Source of the DNA: Amycolatopsis sacchari
GTDB taxonomy: Bacteria; Actinomycetota; Actinomycetes; Mycobacteriales; Pseudonocardiaceae
NCBI RefSeq assembly: GCF_900114035.1
Contig: NZ_FORP01000016.1
Span: 62,001 to 126,000 of the forward strand
Direction: 5' to 3'
DNA: 64,000 nt
Position numbers and translations under genes: made by a program. The first letter of the stretch is position 1. Each line of letters opens with the position of its first letter. The notes under the pieces are model-generated. The model was not told where the DNA came from, made no database searches, and saw only the letters and a list, made by a program, of their open reading frames with translations. Shown one piece after another: positions 34,451 to 43,410 of this stretch.

Positions 34451-35249
34451 CCTCAGCGGCGTGACGATCGGGGTGACCGCCGAACGGCGCGCCGAGGAGT
34501 TCATCAGTGCGCTCGAACGCAACGGCGCCACGGTCCGGCACGCGCCGATGATCCACATCGTGCCCCTGCCCGACGACGACCGCCTCCGCGCCGCGACGGA
34601 CGAGGTGCTGTCCGGGGAGCTCGACGTCCTGGCGGTCACGACGGGCGCCGGGTTCCGCGGCTGGCTGGAGGCGGCCGACGGCTGGGGTGTGTCGGAGCGG
34701 CTGCTGGAGCGGCTGGGGCGGGCGCGGATCTTCACGCGCGGGCCGAAGGGCAAGGGCGCGGTGCGGGGGCGCGGGCTGACCGAGGAGTGGTCGGCGCCCG
34801 AGGAGAGCAACCGGCAGCTGTTCGCGCACCTGCTCGGGGAGGATCTCGCGGGCAAGCGGGTGGCGGTGCAGCTGCACGGTTCGCCGCTGCCCGAGCACAC
34901 GGCGGCACTGCGGGAGGCCGGTGCCCGGCTGATCGAGGTGCAGCCATACCGGTGGGAGTGGCCGGCGGATCTGGCGCCGGCGCACCGGTTGCTCGACGGG
35001 GTGCTGGAGCGGCAGGTGCAGGCGCTGGCGTTCACGAGCGCCCCGGCGACGGCGAACCTGCTGGCGCTGGCCCGGCAGCGGGGTGCGTACGACGCGCTGC
35101 TGGCCGCGCTCCGGGGAGACGTCGTGTGCGCGTGCGTCGGCCCGGTGACGGCGGCGCCGCTGACGGAGGCCGGGGTCCCGACGCTCCAGCCCGAGCGGCA
35201 ACGGCTCGGCGCGCTGGTGAAGCTGCTGGTGGCGGAGCTGGGCTCCTGA
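34443..35249 (+). CDS. Second uroporphyrinogen-III synthase (HemD-like), no DNA-binding domain
   Basis: 268 residues, clearly paralogous to the HemD half of the fusion at 25060: VTAERRAEEFISAL, VTTGAGFRGWLEAADGWGV, FTSAPATANLLALA, VGPVTAAPLTEAGVPTLQP. The winged-helix tail is missing. Start ATG 34443 overlaps the WYL regulator by 8 bp, so the two are translated together. It may be the housekeeping enzyme, a substitute for siroheme synthesis, or a neofunctionalised copy. No other heme gene is adjacent. Confidence 0.82.
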   Translation: MGDLSGVTIGVTAERRAEEFISALERNGATVRHAPMIHIVPLPDDDRLRAATDEVLSGELDVLAVTTGAGFRGWLEAADGWGVSERLLERLGRARIFTRGPKGKGAVRGRGLTEEWSAPEESNRQLFAHLLGEDLAGKRVAVQLHGSPLPEHTAALREAGARLIEVQPYRWEWPADLAPAHRLLDGVLERQVQALAFTSAPATANLLALARQRGAYDALLAALRGDVVCACVGPVTAAPLTEAGVPTLQPERQRLGALVKLLVAELGS

Positions 35250-35499
35250 CGGCTGGGGTGCGCGGGCCGCGCGGTGGCGGGGCCGCGGGGCGGATTGCGG
35301 CGGCTTTGGAGGGGCCACGCTGGGCGGCTGGCAGCTGTCGTGGCGGGAGGCGGTCGCGGTGGCGCGTGGCTTCTCGCCACACGTCCCGGAGCCCCGGCGG
35401 CCGATGGTCCGCGCGGGTCACTGCCCCGACCGCCCGCGGCGACATCCCGGCGAAACCCGTGCCCCCCGAGATCAGCCCCGGCGCAACACCTGCCCCGGA
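35250..35499. other. GC-rich gap without recognisable gene
   Basis: 250 bp between the convergent HemD-like and siderophore-interacting genes. It is C/G-rich with no Shine-Dalgarno-preceded ORF, no clean hairpin and no homology I can recognise. Confidence 0.4.
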
Positions 35500-36270
35500 T
35501 CAGACCAGCTGGTCGTGGGTGGCGCCGCGGCACCAGTAGCCCGTGAAGGTGATGTTGCTCTTCGCGATCCCGCGGTCGTTCACGAGGTGCCGCCGCGCGA
35601 ACTTGACCATGCCCGCCTCGCCCGAGATCCAGCCGTAAGGGGTCCCTTCGGGGAGCCGCGCCATGCGGACCGCGTTCAGCACCGCCTGGCCGTGCGCCTG
35701 CGCGCCCCGGTGCAGCCAGTGCACCTCGACGTTCCCGAGCGTGGTGAACCGCTGCTGCTCGGCGGGGCTCGGCACCTCGATGTACGCGTGCGCCACCGCT
35801 CCCGGCGAAAGCCGCTCCAGGATCGCGCCGATCGCGGGCAGTGCGGTCTCGTCACCGATGAGGAGCTGGTAGTCCGTGCCCGCGGGGACCGTGTGCAGCC
35901 CGCCCGTGCCGAGCAGCGCGATCGTCTGCCCCGGCCGCGCGCTCAGCGCCCAGCGGCTCGCCGGGCCGGTGTCGCCGTGCAGCACGAAGTCGATGTCCAG
36001 CTCCGTACCCCGGTGCGCGCGCACGGTGTACGTGCGGATCGGCGGCCTGATCTCCTCCGGCATGCCCAGGTAGTTCTGGTACCACGAGTCGCACAGCATG
36101 TCCGGCAGCTCCGGGCGCTCCTGGCCCGCCAGCGGGAAGAACAGCTTCACGTAGGCGTCCGGGCACGTCGCGGTCAGCCCGCGCAGGCCCTCGCCGGTGA
36201 AGCTGATCCGCGCCATGTGCGGGCTGAGCCGGCGCACCCGCGCCACCTGGATCTCGCAGAAGACCGCCAC
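35500..36270 (-). CDS. Siderophore-interacting protein (ViuB/SIP ferric-siderophore reductase)
   Basis: 256 residues. FAD-binding barrel with the RTYTVR motif (PPIRTYTVRAHRG), then HGDTGPASRWALSARPGQTIALLG, and a C-terminal Rossmann-like SIP domain (LLIGDETALPAIGAIL, GWISGEAGMVKFARRHLV). It reduces ferric siderophores in the cytoplasm to free iron. GTG start, no Shine-Dalgarno. An iron-box-like sequence directly abuts the start, suggesting repression by an IdeR/DmdR regulator when iron is plentiful. Confidence 0.9.
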   Translation of the reverse strand: MAVFCEIQVARVRRLSPHMARISFTGEGLRGLTATCPDAYVKLFFPLAGQERPELPDMLCDSWYQNYLGMPEEIRPPIRTYTVRAHRGTELDIDFVLHGDTGPASRWALSARPGQTIALLGTGGLHTVPAGTDYQLLIGDETALPAIGAILERLSPGAVAHAYIEVPSPAEQQRFTTLGNVEVHWLHRGAQAHGQAVLNAVRMARLPEGTPYGWISGEAGMVKFARRHLVNDRGIAKSNITFTGYWCRGATHDQLV

Positions 36271-36289
36271 GAAGGGAAGGCTAACCTAA
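36271..36289 (-). promoter_or_regulatory. Iron box (IdeR/DmdR-like) overlapping a -10 element
   Basis: Read on the minus strand: TTAGGTTAGCCTTCCCTTC, identical to the 19-bp consensus TTAGGTTAGGCTAACCTAA at 14 positions, including the whole left half. TAGGTT inside it could be a -10 box 12 nt before the GTG. Confidence 0.6.
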
Positions 36290-36318
36290 ACACTCATGCG
36301 GGAAAAGGGTAGCCCCGC

Positions 36319-36606
36319 TCACACGCGCCAGCGGTACGCCCGGAGGTCGACCTTCTGCCCGTCCGCGAGCACGCCCTCCGCCCGCAGCAGCTCCAGCTGC
36401 CGGTGCGCGAGGTGCGGCGCCGGGGTGCCGTCGGCACGCAGGATCCGGTGCCACGGCAGGTCGTGCCCGTCCTCCCGCAGCACCCGGCCGACCAGACGAG
36501 GGGTGGACGCGCCCGCGATCGCCGCGATGTCGCCGTACGTCGCGACCCGCCCCGGCGGGACCGACGCGATCACGTCACGCACCCGCTCGTGCAGCTGCTC
36601 GTCCAC
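36319..36606 (-). CDS. Alkyltransferase-like (ATL) DNA-binding protein
   Basis: 95 residues, only the C-terminal DNA-binding domain of O6-alkylguanine-DNA alkyltransferases: VPPGRVATYGDIAAIAG, RLVGRVLRE and LPWHRILRADG. The catalytic Cys of the PCHR motif is replaced by Trp (PWHR), the hallmark of ATL proteins, which flag alkylated guanine for nucleotide excision repair. GTG start supported by TAGGTT 7 nt upstream. Divergent from adnA, as Rv3204 is near the mycobacterial homologues. Confidence 0.88.
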   Translation of the reverse strand: MDEQLHERVRDVIASVPPGRVATYGDIAAIAGASTPRLVGRVLREDGHDLPWHRILRADGTPAPHLAHRQLELLRAEGVLADGQKVDLRAYRWRV

Positions 36607-36613
36607 GGAATCG

Positions 36614-36619
36614 AACCTA
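36614..36619 (-). promoter_or_regulatory. -10-like TAGGTT box for the ATL gene
   Basis: On the minus strand TAGGTT is followed by CGATTCC and GTG (36606-36604), a 7-nt gap that suits a leaderless transcript. Confidence 0.4.
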
Positions 36620-36670
36620 CCCGCGTGCCGCTGCACGGGGGCACCCACCGGACATGATTCCCTTGCACCC

Positions 36671-39600
36671 ATGAACGTGCGCGGTTCGGCAGCACGGCGG
36701 GCGCGGCTGGTCCGCAGGCCCGTCGAAGCGCCGCACCCGCACACCTGGGAACCGGACGCCGAAGCGCTCATCCGGAACCCCCGCGGGTTCGTGCGGGTGC
36801 TGGGCGGCCCGGGCACCGGCAAGACGTCCCTGCTCGCCAGCACCGTCGCGAGCCGCATCGACGCCGGGACCGATCCGGAAAGCCTGCTGGTGCTGACCAC
36901 GTCACGCCGCGCCGCCGACGCGCTGCGCGCCGACATCACGCGCCGCGTCACGACCGGTGCCGACGGCCGCACGATCCGTGAACCCATCGTCCGCACCGTG
37001 CACTCCTACGCGTTCGCGTTGCTGCGCCTGCAGGCAGGCGCGCAGGACGTCCCGCCGCCGCGGCTGCTGTCCAGTCCGGAACAGGACGTCGTCGTGCGTG
37101 AGCTGCTCGCCGGCGACCTGGAGCAGGGCGCGCCGGACTGGCCGGAGCAACTGCGTCCCGCGCTGGCCGTGCCCGGGTTCGCCGAGGAGCTGCGCGACCT
37201 GATCCTGCGCGCCGCCGAACGCGGGCTCGGCCCGGACGACCTCGTGAAGCTCGGCCGCCGCACCGACCGGCCGCAGTGGGTGGCGGCGGGCGTGTTCTGG
37301 CGCCAGTACGAGGAGGTCACCATCCTGTCGAGCGCCGGCGGCGCGCCCGCGCTCGACGCGGCGGAGCTGGTGGCGAACGCCCTCGTCGAGATGGAGGGCG
37401 ATCCCGATCTCCTCACGCGCGAGCAGGCGCGGATCCGGCACGTGTTCGTCGACGACGCGCAGCACCTGGACCACCTGCAGTTCCGGCTGCTGCGGCTGCT
37501 CGGCTCGGCGGCGGAGGACTTCGTCGTGGCCGGTGACCCGGACCAGGCCGTGTTCTCCTTCCGTGGTGCGGATCCGGCGCTGCTCGCGGACGCGGACGAC
37601 GGGGAACGCACGATCGTCCTCGGTCACGCGCACCGGATGAGCTTCGAGGTGCACAACGCCGTGACGCGGCTGGCCCGCACGCTCCCCGGCGCGAACGCGC
37701 ACCGCATCACGAATCCCAGGCCCCGCAGCCGGGGCGCGGTGAAGGTGCGGCTGCTGCCGACACCGTCGGCGGAGGCGAGCTGGATCGCCGACCAGCTGCG
37801 CCGCGCGCACCTGACCGACGGCGTGCCGTGGTCGGAGATGGCGGTGCTGGTGCGCTCGCCCGGCCGGTCTTTTCCCGTGCTGCAACGGGCTTTGCGGGCG
37901 GCGGGCGTGCCGATCGCGTCTGCGGCGGAGGAGCTGCCGCTCGCCAAGCAGCCCGCGGTGCGACCGCTGCTGGCGATCCTGCGCGTCGCGGCCGATCCGG
38001 AGACGCTGGACGTCGACACCGCCGAAATGCTGCTGTCGTCGTCGCTCGGCGGCGCCGACCCGCTCGCGCTGCGCCGCATGCGCCGCGGGCTGAGGCGGCT
38101 GGAACTGGCCGCGGGCGGACAGCGCTCCAGTGACGAACTGCTGCTGGAAGTGTTGCGGGACAACGACAAGCTCACGGGCCTCGCCGCCGCCGAGGCCGCG
38201 CCGATCCAGCGCGTCGGCGGTCTGCTGCACGTGACCGCGACGGCGATCCGGCGGGGTGCGCCCGTCGAGCAGGTGCTGTGGGAGCTGTGGCGGGAGAGCG
38301 GGCTGCAGCAGCGGCTGGTGCGGCAGTCCGCGCGGGGTGGCACGCTGGGCTCGCAGGCCGATCGCGACCTCGACGCGATCGTGGCGTTGTTCCACGCCGC
38401 CGGCCGCTACACCGACCGGCTGCCCAAGGCCGGGGTGGCGGCCTTCGCGGACTACCTGTCGTCGCAGAACATCGCCGGGGACAGCCTCGCGCCCGTCGCG
38501 GCCCGCGGCGAAGGCGTCTCGATGCTCACCGCACACGGCGCCGCCGGTCGCGAGTGGACGGTCGTGGCCGTCGCCGGGGTGCAGGAGGGCAGCTGGCCGG
38601 ACCTGCGCCTGCGGGGATCGCTGCTGGGTGTGGAACGGCTCGTCGACCTGCTGTCCGGTGTGGACGGTGATGGGGTTTCGGCGACAGCGCCGATCCTCGC
38701 CGAGGAGCGCCGGTTGTTCTACGTCGCTGCGAGCCGTGCGCGCCACACCCTGCTCGTCAGTGCCGTGGCGGGTGAGGACGAGCAGCCGTCGCGGTTCCTG
38801 GACGACATCGAGCCCAACAACGCGGACGAGTCTGGGACCGACTCGCGCATGAAGCCGCCGGGTCGCTCGCTCGTGCTGGCGGAGCTGGTGGGTGAGCTGC
38901 GCAACGCGGTGTGTGACGCCAAAACCGAACCCGAGCGCCGAGCCCGCGCCGCCCGTCAGCTCGCCCGGCTCGCGGAGGCCGGGGTGCCAGGCGCCCATCC
39001 CGGTTCGTGGTACGGCGTCGCCGACGTCTCGTCCGAGGATCCGTTGTACGGCACGGGTGACGTCGTCCGCATCTCGCCGTCTACTGTGGACACCCTGGTC
39101 AAGTGCCCGCTGCGATGGCTGATCGAGCGGCACGGCGGGAGCGACCCGGCGCAGCTCGCGGCGATCACCGGCACGCTCGTGCACGGGCTCGCGCAGGCGG
39201 CCGCGAGCGGGCTGGACGACCAGGGCCTGCGGCAGGCGCTCGACGAGGCCTGGGCGAAGGTGGACGCCGGTGCCCCGTGGTTCTCCCGCCGCGAGCGCAA
39301 CCGCGTGGAGCAGATGGTGCGCAACTTCCTGTCCTGGCTGGAAACCAGCCGTCAGGAGCTGGTGCAGCTCGGCGTGGAGCAGGACATCGAGGTCGAGGTG
39401 CCGATGGGCGAGGACGGCATGCTCGTCCGGCTGCGCGGGCGGATCGACCGCCTGGAGTCCGACAAGGACGGCCGTCCCGTCATCGTCGACCTCAAGACCG
39501 GCAAGACACCGGTCAGCGCGAACGACGCCGAACTGCACCCGCAGCTGGCCGCGTACCAGCTTTCCGTGCTGCTGGGCGCTTTCGGCGAGGGCAAGCAGCC

Positions 39601-39838
39601 GGGCGGCGCGCGGCTGGTCTACCTCGCCAAGTCCCACAACAAGACCGGCGCGACGCAGCGCGAGCAGCCTCCGCTGGACGAGGACAGCGGCAAGCGCTGG
39701 CTCGAACTCGTCCGCGAGGTTGCCACTTCGGCCACCGGCCCGGAGTACCAGGCGAACGAGAACATCGACTGCGACCGTTGCCCGGCCAAGGGATCGTGCC
39801 CCCTGCGGCCGGAGGGGCGGCAGGTGACCGGCGGATGA
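36671..39838 (+). CDS. adnA: AdnA: helicase-nuclease subunit of AdnAB
   Basis: 1055 residues, UvrD-like motor followed by a RecB-like nuclease. Motor motifs: I GGPGTGKTSLL, II VFVDDAQHLDHLQ, III GDPDQAVFSFRGADP, a degenerate motif V (TAHGAAGREW instead of TAHxAKGLEW) and VI VAASRARHTLL. Nuclease: GRIDRLE...VIVDLKTGKT with the Asp-X-Lys, and Fe-S Cys in VKCPLRW and CDRCPAKGSC. With AdnB it forms the mycobacterial-type end-resection machine that unwinds and cuts DNA at double-strand breaks. ATG start; overlaps adnB by 4 bp. Order and size match Rv3202c-Rv3201c (from memory). Confidence 0.9.
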   Translation: MNVRGSAARRARLVRRPVEAPHPHTWEPDAEALIRNPRGFVRVLGGPGTGKTSLLASTVASRIDAGTDPESLLVLTTSRRAADALRADITRRVTTGADGRTIREPIVRTVHSYAFALLRLQAGAQDVPPPRLLSSPEQDVVVRELLAGDLEQGAPDWPEQLRPALAVPGFAEELRDLILRAAERGLGPDDLVKLGRRTDRPQWVAAGVFWRQYEEVTILSSAGGAPALDAAELVANALVEMEGDPDLLTREQARIRHVFVDDAQHLDHLQFRLLRLLGSAAEDFVVAGDPDQAVFSFRGADPALLADADDGERTIVLGHAHRMSFEVHNAVTRLARTLPGANAHRITNPRPRSRGAVKVRLLPTPSAEASWIADQLRRAHLTDGVPWSEMAVLVRSPGRSFPVLQRALRAAGVPIASAAEELPLAKQPAVRPLLAILRVAADPETLDVDTAEMLLSSSLGGADPLALRRMRRGLRRLELAAGGQRSSDELLLEVLRDNDKLTGLAAAEAAPIQRVGGLLHVTATAIRRGAPVEQVLWELWRESGLQQRLVRQSARGGTLGSQADRDLDAIVALFHAAGRYTDRLPKAGVAAFADYLSSQNIAGDSLAPVAARGEGVSMLTAHGAAGREWTVVAVAGVQEGSWPDLRLRGSLLGVERLVDLLSGVDGDGVSATAPILAEERRLFYVAASRARHTLLVSAVAGEDEQPSRFLDDIEPNNADESGTDSRMKPPGRSLVLAELVGELRNAVCDAKTEPERRARAARQLARLAEAGVPGAHPGSWYGVADVSSEDPLYGTGDVVRISPSTVDTLVKCPLRWLIERHGGSDPAQLAAITGTLVHGLAQAAASGLDDQGLRQALDEAWAKVDAGAPWFSRRERNRVEQMVRNFLSWLETSRQELVQLGVEQDIEVEVPMGEDGMLVRLRGRIDRLESDKDGRPVIVDLKTGKTPVSANDAELHPQLAAYQLSVLLGAFGEGKQPGGARLVYLAKSHNKTGATQREQPPLDEDSGKRWLELVREVATSATGPEYQANENIDCDRCPAKGSCPLRPEGRQVTGG

Positions 39839-42800
39839 CGCACGTCAGCCCGGCCGAGCTGGCGGCCGCGCTCGGCCTGCACCCGCCCACGCCCGAGCAG
39901 GCCGCCGTGATCGCCGCCCCGATCGAGCCCGCGCTCGTCGTCGCCGGCGCCGGCGCGGGCAAGACCGAGACGATGGCCGCGCGGGTCGTGTGGCTGGTGG
40001 CCAACGGCGTCGTGACGCCGGAACGCGTGCTGGGCCTCACCTTCACCCGCAAAGCGGCGCGTCAGCTGGCCGAACGCGTGCGGGCACGGCTGCGGAGGCT
40101 CGCCGGTTCGGGGCTGCTGGACCGCGTCGATCCCGGCGGCGGTCTGCGTGCGGCGGTGGTCGCGGGCGAGCCGACGGTGCTGACTTACCACGCGTACGCC
40201 GGGCGGTTGCTGTCCGAGCACGGTCTGCGGTTGCCGGTGCAGCCCGGGGTGCGGCTGCTGTCGGAGACGTCGTCGTGGCAGCTCGCGCACCGTGTTGTGT
40301 CCACTTGGGACGGTGACTTGGACACCGATCGCGTGCCCGCGTCCGTGACCGCGCAGCTGCTCGCGCTCGCGGGGGAGCTCGGCGAGCACCTGGTCACCGA
40401 GCAGCAGCTCGCCGACTACAGCACCTGGCTGTGTGAGCTGATCGAGACAGCGCCGCGGGCGAAGGGGCAGCGGGCCGCGTTGCCCAAGGCGCTGGCGGAA
40501 ATCGCGGCCGCGCAACGGTTCCGGCTGTCCCTGATCCCGCTCATCGAGAGCTACCACCGCCGCAAGCGCGCGGAGGGCGCGCTGGACTTCGCCGACCAGA
40601 TGTCGCTGGCCGCGCAGCTCGCGAGCGATCACCCGGAGGTCGCGCGCGGGGAGCGCGACCGTTACGGCGCCGTGCTGCTCGACGAGTACCAGGACACCGG
40701 GCACGCTCAGAGAGTGCTCCTGAGGGCGCTGTTCGGCGGTGTCGAGCTGTATCGAAACCAGCCCCCTGGCGGGGGCCCACCCCCTCCTCCGCCTCTGCCG
40801 GTGACCGCGGTGGGCGACCCGGCGCAGGCGATCTACGGCTGGCGCGGCGCGAGCGCGGCGAACCTGCCCCGGTTCACCACGGACTTCCCCCGCCGCGACG
40901 GCGATCGCCTCGCGCCCGCGCGGGAGTACGGGCTGCTCACCAGCTTCCGCAACCCACCCGAGGTGCTCACGCTCGCCAACGGGATGGCCGAACCGCTGCG
41001 GGCGCGCGGGCTCGGCGTGGAACGGCTGCGGGCCAGGGATGGTGCGGGCCCGGCGGACATCGAGTACGCGCTGCTGACCGACATCCGCGTCGAACGCGAG
41101 TGGGTCGCCGACGCGGTGGCCCAGCGCTGGTACGCCCACCTCGACGCGAACGGCAGCCCGCCCACGGCGGCGGTGTTGGTGCGACGGCGTGCCGACATGG
41201 CGCCGATCGCCGCGGAACTGCGGGCCCGCGGGCTGCCGGTCGAGGTCGTGGGCCTGGGCGGGTTGCTCGACGAGCCCGAGGTCGCCGACCTCGTGGCCAC
41301 CCTGCGGGTGCTGGCCGATCCGCTCGCCGGCACCGCCGCCGCGCGGCTGCTGACCGGTGCCCGGTGGCGCCTGTCCGCGTCGGACCTCGCGGCGTTGTGG
41401 CGGCGCGCCAACGAGATCGCCGCCCCGCCGCCGACAGCCGAATCCACAGTGGACGAGTTGTTCGTCGAACGCGCGGAGCAGACCGGGCTCGTGGACGCGC
41501 TGGACGACCCCGGTGACCCGGCCAGCTACTCGCCGGAGGGTTACGAGCGCATCCGGAAGATCGCGGCCGAGCTGTCCGGGTTGCGGCGCCGGCTGGACCA
41601 GTCACTGCCCGAGCTGGTGGCGGACGTGGAGCGCACGATGCTGCTCGACGTCGAATCGCTGGCGCGGCCGGGCGGCGCGGGGCGCGCGCACCTGGACGCC
41701 TTCGCCGACGTGGTGGCGGATTTCGCCGAGACCTCACCGGACGCCACACTGATGTCCTTTGTGGACTACCTGATGACCGCCGCGCACGCCGAGGACGGGC
41801 TGACGCCCGGCGAGGTCGAGGTGCTGCCCGACCGCGTGCAGGTGCTGACCGCGCACTCGGCGAAGGGGCTGGAGTGGCAGGTGGTCGCCGTGCCGCACCT
41901 GTCGAAGGACGTGTTCCCCAACAAGCGCCGCTCCTCCTCGTGGCTGCGCACGGTCACGTCCTTGCCCGCGCAGCTGCGGGGTGACGCGCAGGACCTGCCG
42001 AAACTGGCGGTGTCCTCGGGCATGGACCGCAAGGAGATCAGCGAAGCGTTCGAGATCCACGAGCAGAGCTTCGTCGAGCGGGAGGCCGACGAGGAACGGC
42101 GGCTGTGCTACGTCGCGCTGACCCGCTCCGAGCACGCGCTGCTGGTGTCCGGGCACTGGTGGAACGAGACCAGCTCGCGGCCGAAGGGCCCGTCGGACTT
42201 CCTGACCGAGATCGCGGAGATGGGCGTCGGCAGGCGTGCGGTGTGGGCCGACGAACCGGCGGAGGACGAGGAGAACCCGCTGGTCACGCAGTCACGCACG
42301 GCGCGGTGGCCGGTGGATCCGCTGGGCGGGCGGCGGAACGAGGTGGCCGAGGGCGCCGAACTGGTGCTCGCCGCGATGGCGGCCGGGGAGACCGTCGAGG
42401 AGGAGGACGACCCGGACGGCTGGATCGCCGACACCGACGTGCTGCTCGCGGAACGGGCCGCGGCGGCGAGCGCGGGCGAGGAGGTCGCGCTGCCGGGGCA
42501 GCTGTCGGTGAGCCAGCTCGTGGAGCTGGCGGGCGATCCGGGCGGGCTGGCGCGGCGGCTGCGGCGGCCGTTGCCCGTGCCGCCCAACACCTTTGCCCGC
42601 CGGGGCACCGCTTTCCACGGCTGGCTCGAACGGCGGTTCGCGGGAGAGCGCTTGCTGGAGCTGGAGGACCTGCCCGGCGCGGCGGACGAGGGTGCCGCCC
42701 CCGACGAAGCGCTCGACGAGCTGCGGGCAGCGTTCGAGGCGAGCGGCTGGGCGGTGCGGACGCCGCACGAGGTCGAGGTGCCGTTCTCCACGGAGATCGA

Positions 42801-43086
42801 CGGTGTGCTGGTGCGGGGCCGGATGGACGCGGTGTTCGCCGATCCCGACGGCGGCTGGACGGTCGTCGACTGGAAGACCGGCGCGGTGCCCGAACCGGCG
42901 CGGCTGAAGGCGCTTTCAGTGCAGCTGGCGGCGTACCGGCTCGCGTGGGCTTCCCTGTCGGGCACGCCCCTGGACAAGGTGCGTGCGGCGTTCCACTACG
43001 TGCGCGACGATGTCACCCTGCGCCCGGTGGACCTGCTGGACGCCGAGGGGCTGCGGGACCTGTTGCGCAGCGTGCCGGAGGAGTGA
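39835..43086 (+). CDS. adnB: AdnB: helicase-nuclease subunit of AdnAB
   Basis: 1083 residues. Full UvrD-like motor: VAGAGAGKTETMAARV, TFTRKAARQLAERV, DEYQDTGHAQRVLL, GDPAQAIYGWRGASAANL, VLTAHSAKGLEWQVVAVP, YVALTRSEHALLV. RecB nuclease near the C terminus: GRMDAVFAD...TVVDWKTGAVP. All motor motifs are intact, so this is probably the lead motor. A proline-rich insert (NQPPGGGPPPPPPLP) lies between motif II and motif III, at about residues 302-325, and is unusual for the family. Overlaps adnA (ATGA). Confidence 0.92.
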   Translation: MTHVSPAELAAALGLHPPTPEQAAVIAAPIEPALVVAGAGAGKTETMAARVVWLVANGVVTPERVLGLTFTRKAARQLAERVRARLRRLAGSGLLDRVDPGGGLRAAVVAGEPTVLTYHAYAGRLLSEHGLRLPVQPGVRLLSETSSWQLAHRVVSTWDGDLDTDRVPASVTAQLLALAGELGEHLVTEQQLADYSTWLCELIETAPRAKGQRAALPKALAEIAAAQRFRLSLIPLIESYHRRKRAEGALDFADQMSLAAQLASDHPEVARGERDRYGAVLLDEYQDTGHAQRVLLRALFGGVELYRNQPPGGGPPPPPPLPVTAVGDPAQAIYGWRGASAANLPRFTTDFPRRDGDRLAPAREYGLLTSFRNPPEVLTLANGMAEPLRARGLGVERLRARDGAGPADIEYALLTDIRVEREWVADAVAQRWYAHLDANGSPPTAAVLVRRRADMAPIAAELRARGLPVEVVGLGGLLDEPEVADLVATLRVLADPLAGTAAARLLTGARWRLSASDLAALWRRANEIAAPPPTAESTVDELFVERAEQTGLVDALDDPGDPASYSPEGYERIRKIAAELSGLRRRLDQSLPELVADVERTMLLDVESLARPGGAGRAHLDAFADVVADFAETSPDATLMSFVDYLMTAAHAEDGLTPGEVEVLPDRVQVLTAHSAKGLEWQVVAVPHLSKDVFPNKRRSSSWLRTVTSLPAQLRGDAQDLPKLAVSSGMDRKEISEAFEIHEQSFVEREADEERRLCYVALTRSEHALLVSGHWWNETSSRPKGPSDFLTEIAEMGVGRRAVWADEPAEDEENPLVTQSRTARWPVDPLGGRRNEVAEGAELVLAAMAAGETVEEEDDPDGWIADTDVLLAERAAAASAGEEVALPGQLSVSQLVELAGDPGGLARRLRRPLPVPPNTFARRGTAFHGWLERRFAGERLLELEDLPGAADEGAAPDEALDELRAAFEASGWAVRTPHEVEVPFSTEIDGVLVRGRMDAVFADPDGGWTVVDWKTGAVPEPARLKALSVQLAAYRLAWASLSGTPLDKVRAAFHYVRDDVTLRPVDLLDAEGLRDLLRSVPEE

Positions 43087-43357
43087 GCCGTGTCGATGCC
43101 ACGACCGGCGCGAAGTCCGGCCGGAAGCACACGGTGCCGCTGGGCGACCTGAGCGACGACCCCGCGCCGGTCGTCGTGGGGCGATGGGGCGCCGCGGGCC
43201 GGAAAACCCCGCGTGGCTGGCGAACCCGGCTGTCGTGGTCGAGCGCCGCCGCGCGGACGGACGACTGGAACGCGTCGAAACCACGGCCGCCATCGCGGAA
43301 GGCGACGAACGCGCGCGGGGCTGCGGGAGCCGCGCCCGCGACGAAAACCGGTCGTGA
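43083..43357 (+). pseudogene. Frameshifted remnant of a deazaflavin (F420)-dependent nitroreductase, Ddn/DUF385 family
   Basis: Directly after adnB one frame reads ATTGAKSGRKHTVPLGDLS...APVVVGRWG. Another frame (from about 43185) continues ENPAWLANPAVVVERR...GDERARG and stops at 43357. Joined, they match the Ddn-type order TTTGRKSGxxRTVPL - VVV...G - NPAWxxNLxANP - GeERaR. The N-terminal ~35 residues and the C-terminal YPGYADYQ-like end are missing, there is no start codon or Shine-Dalgarno, and a frameshift lies near 43180-43205. It fills most of the 324-bp gap before the channel gene. Confidence 0.6.
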
Positions 43358-43397
43358 TGATCGACCGATGACGGTGGCGGCGGGTCGGGGCATCCCA

Positions 43398-43403
43398 TAC
43401 GAT
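43398..43403 (+). promoter_or_regulatory. -10-like TACGAT box, leaderless start
   Basis: TACGAT, 7 nt, then GTG 43411 with no Shine-Dalgarno. Confidence 0.45.
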
Positions 43404-43410
43404 CCGCGGC

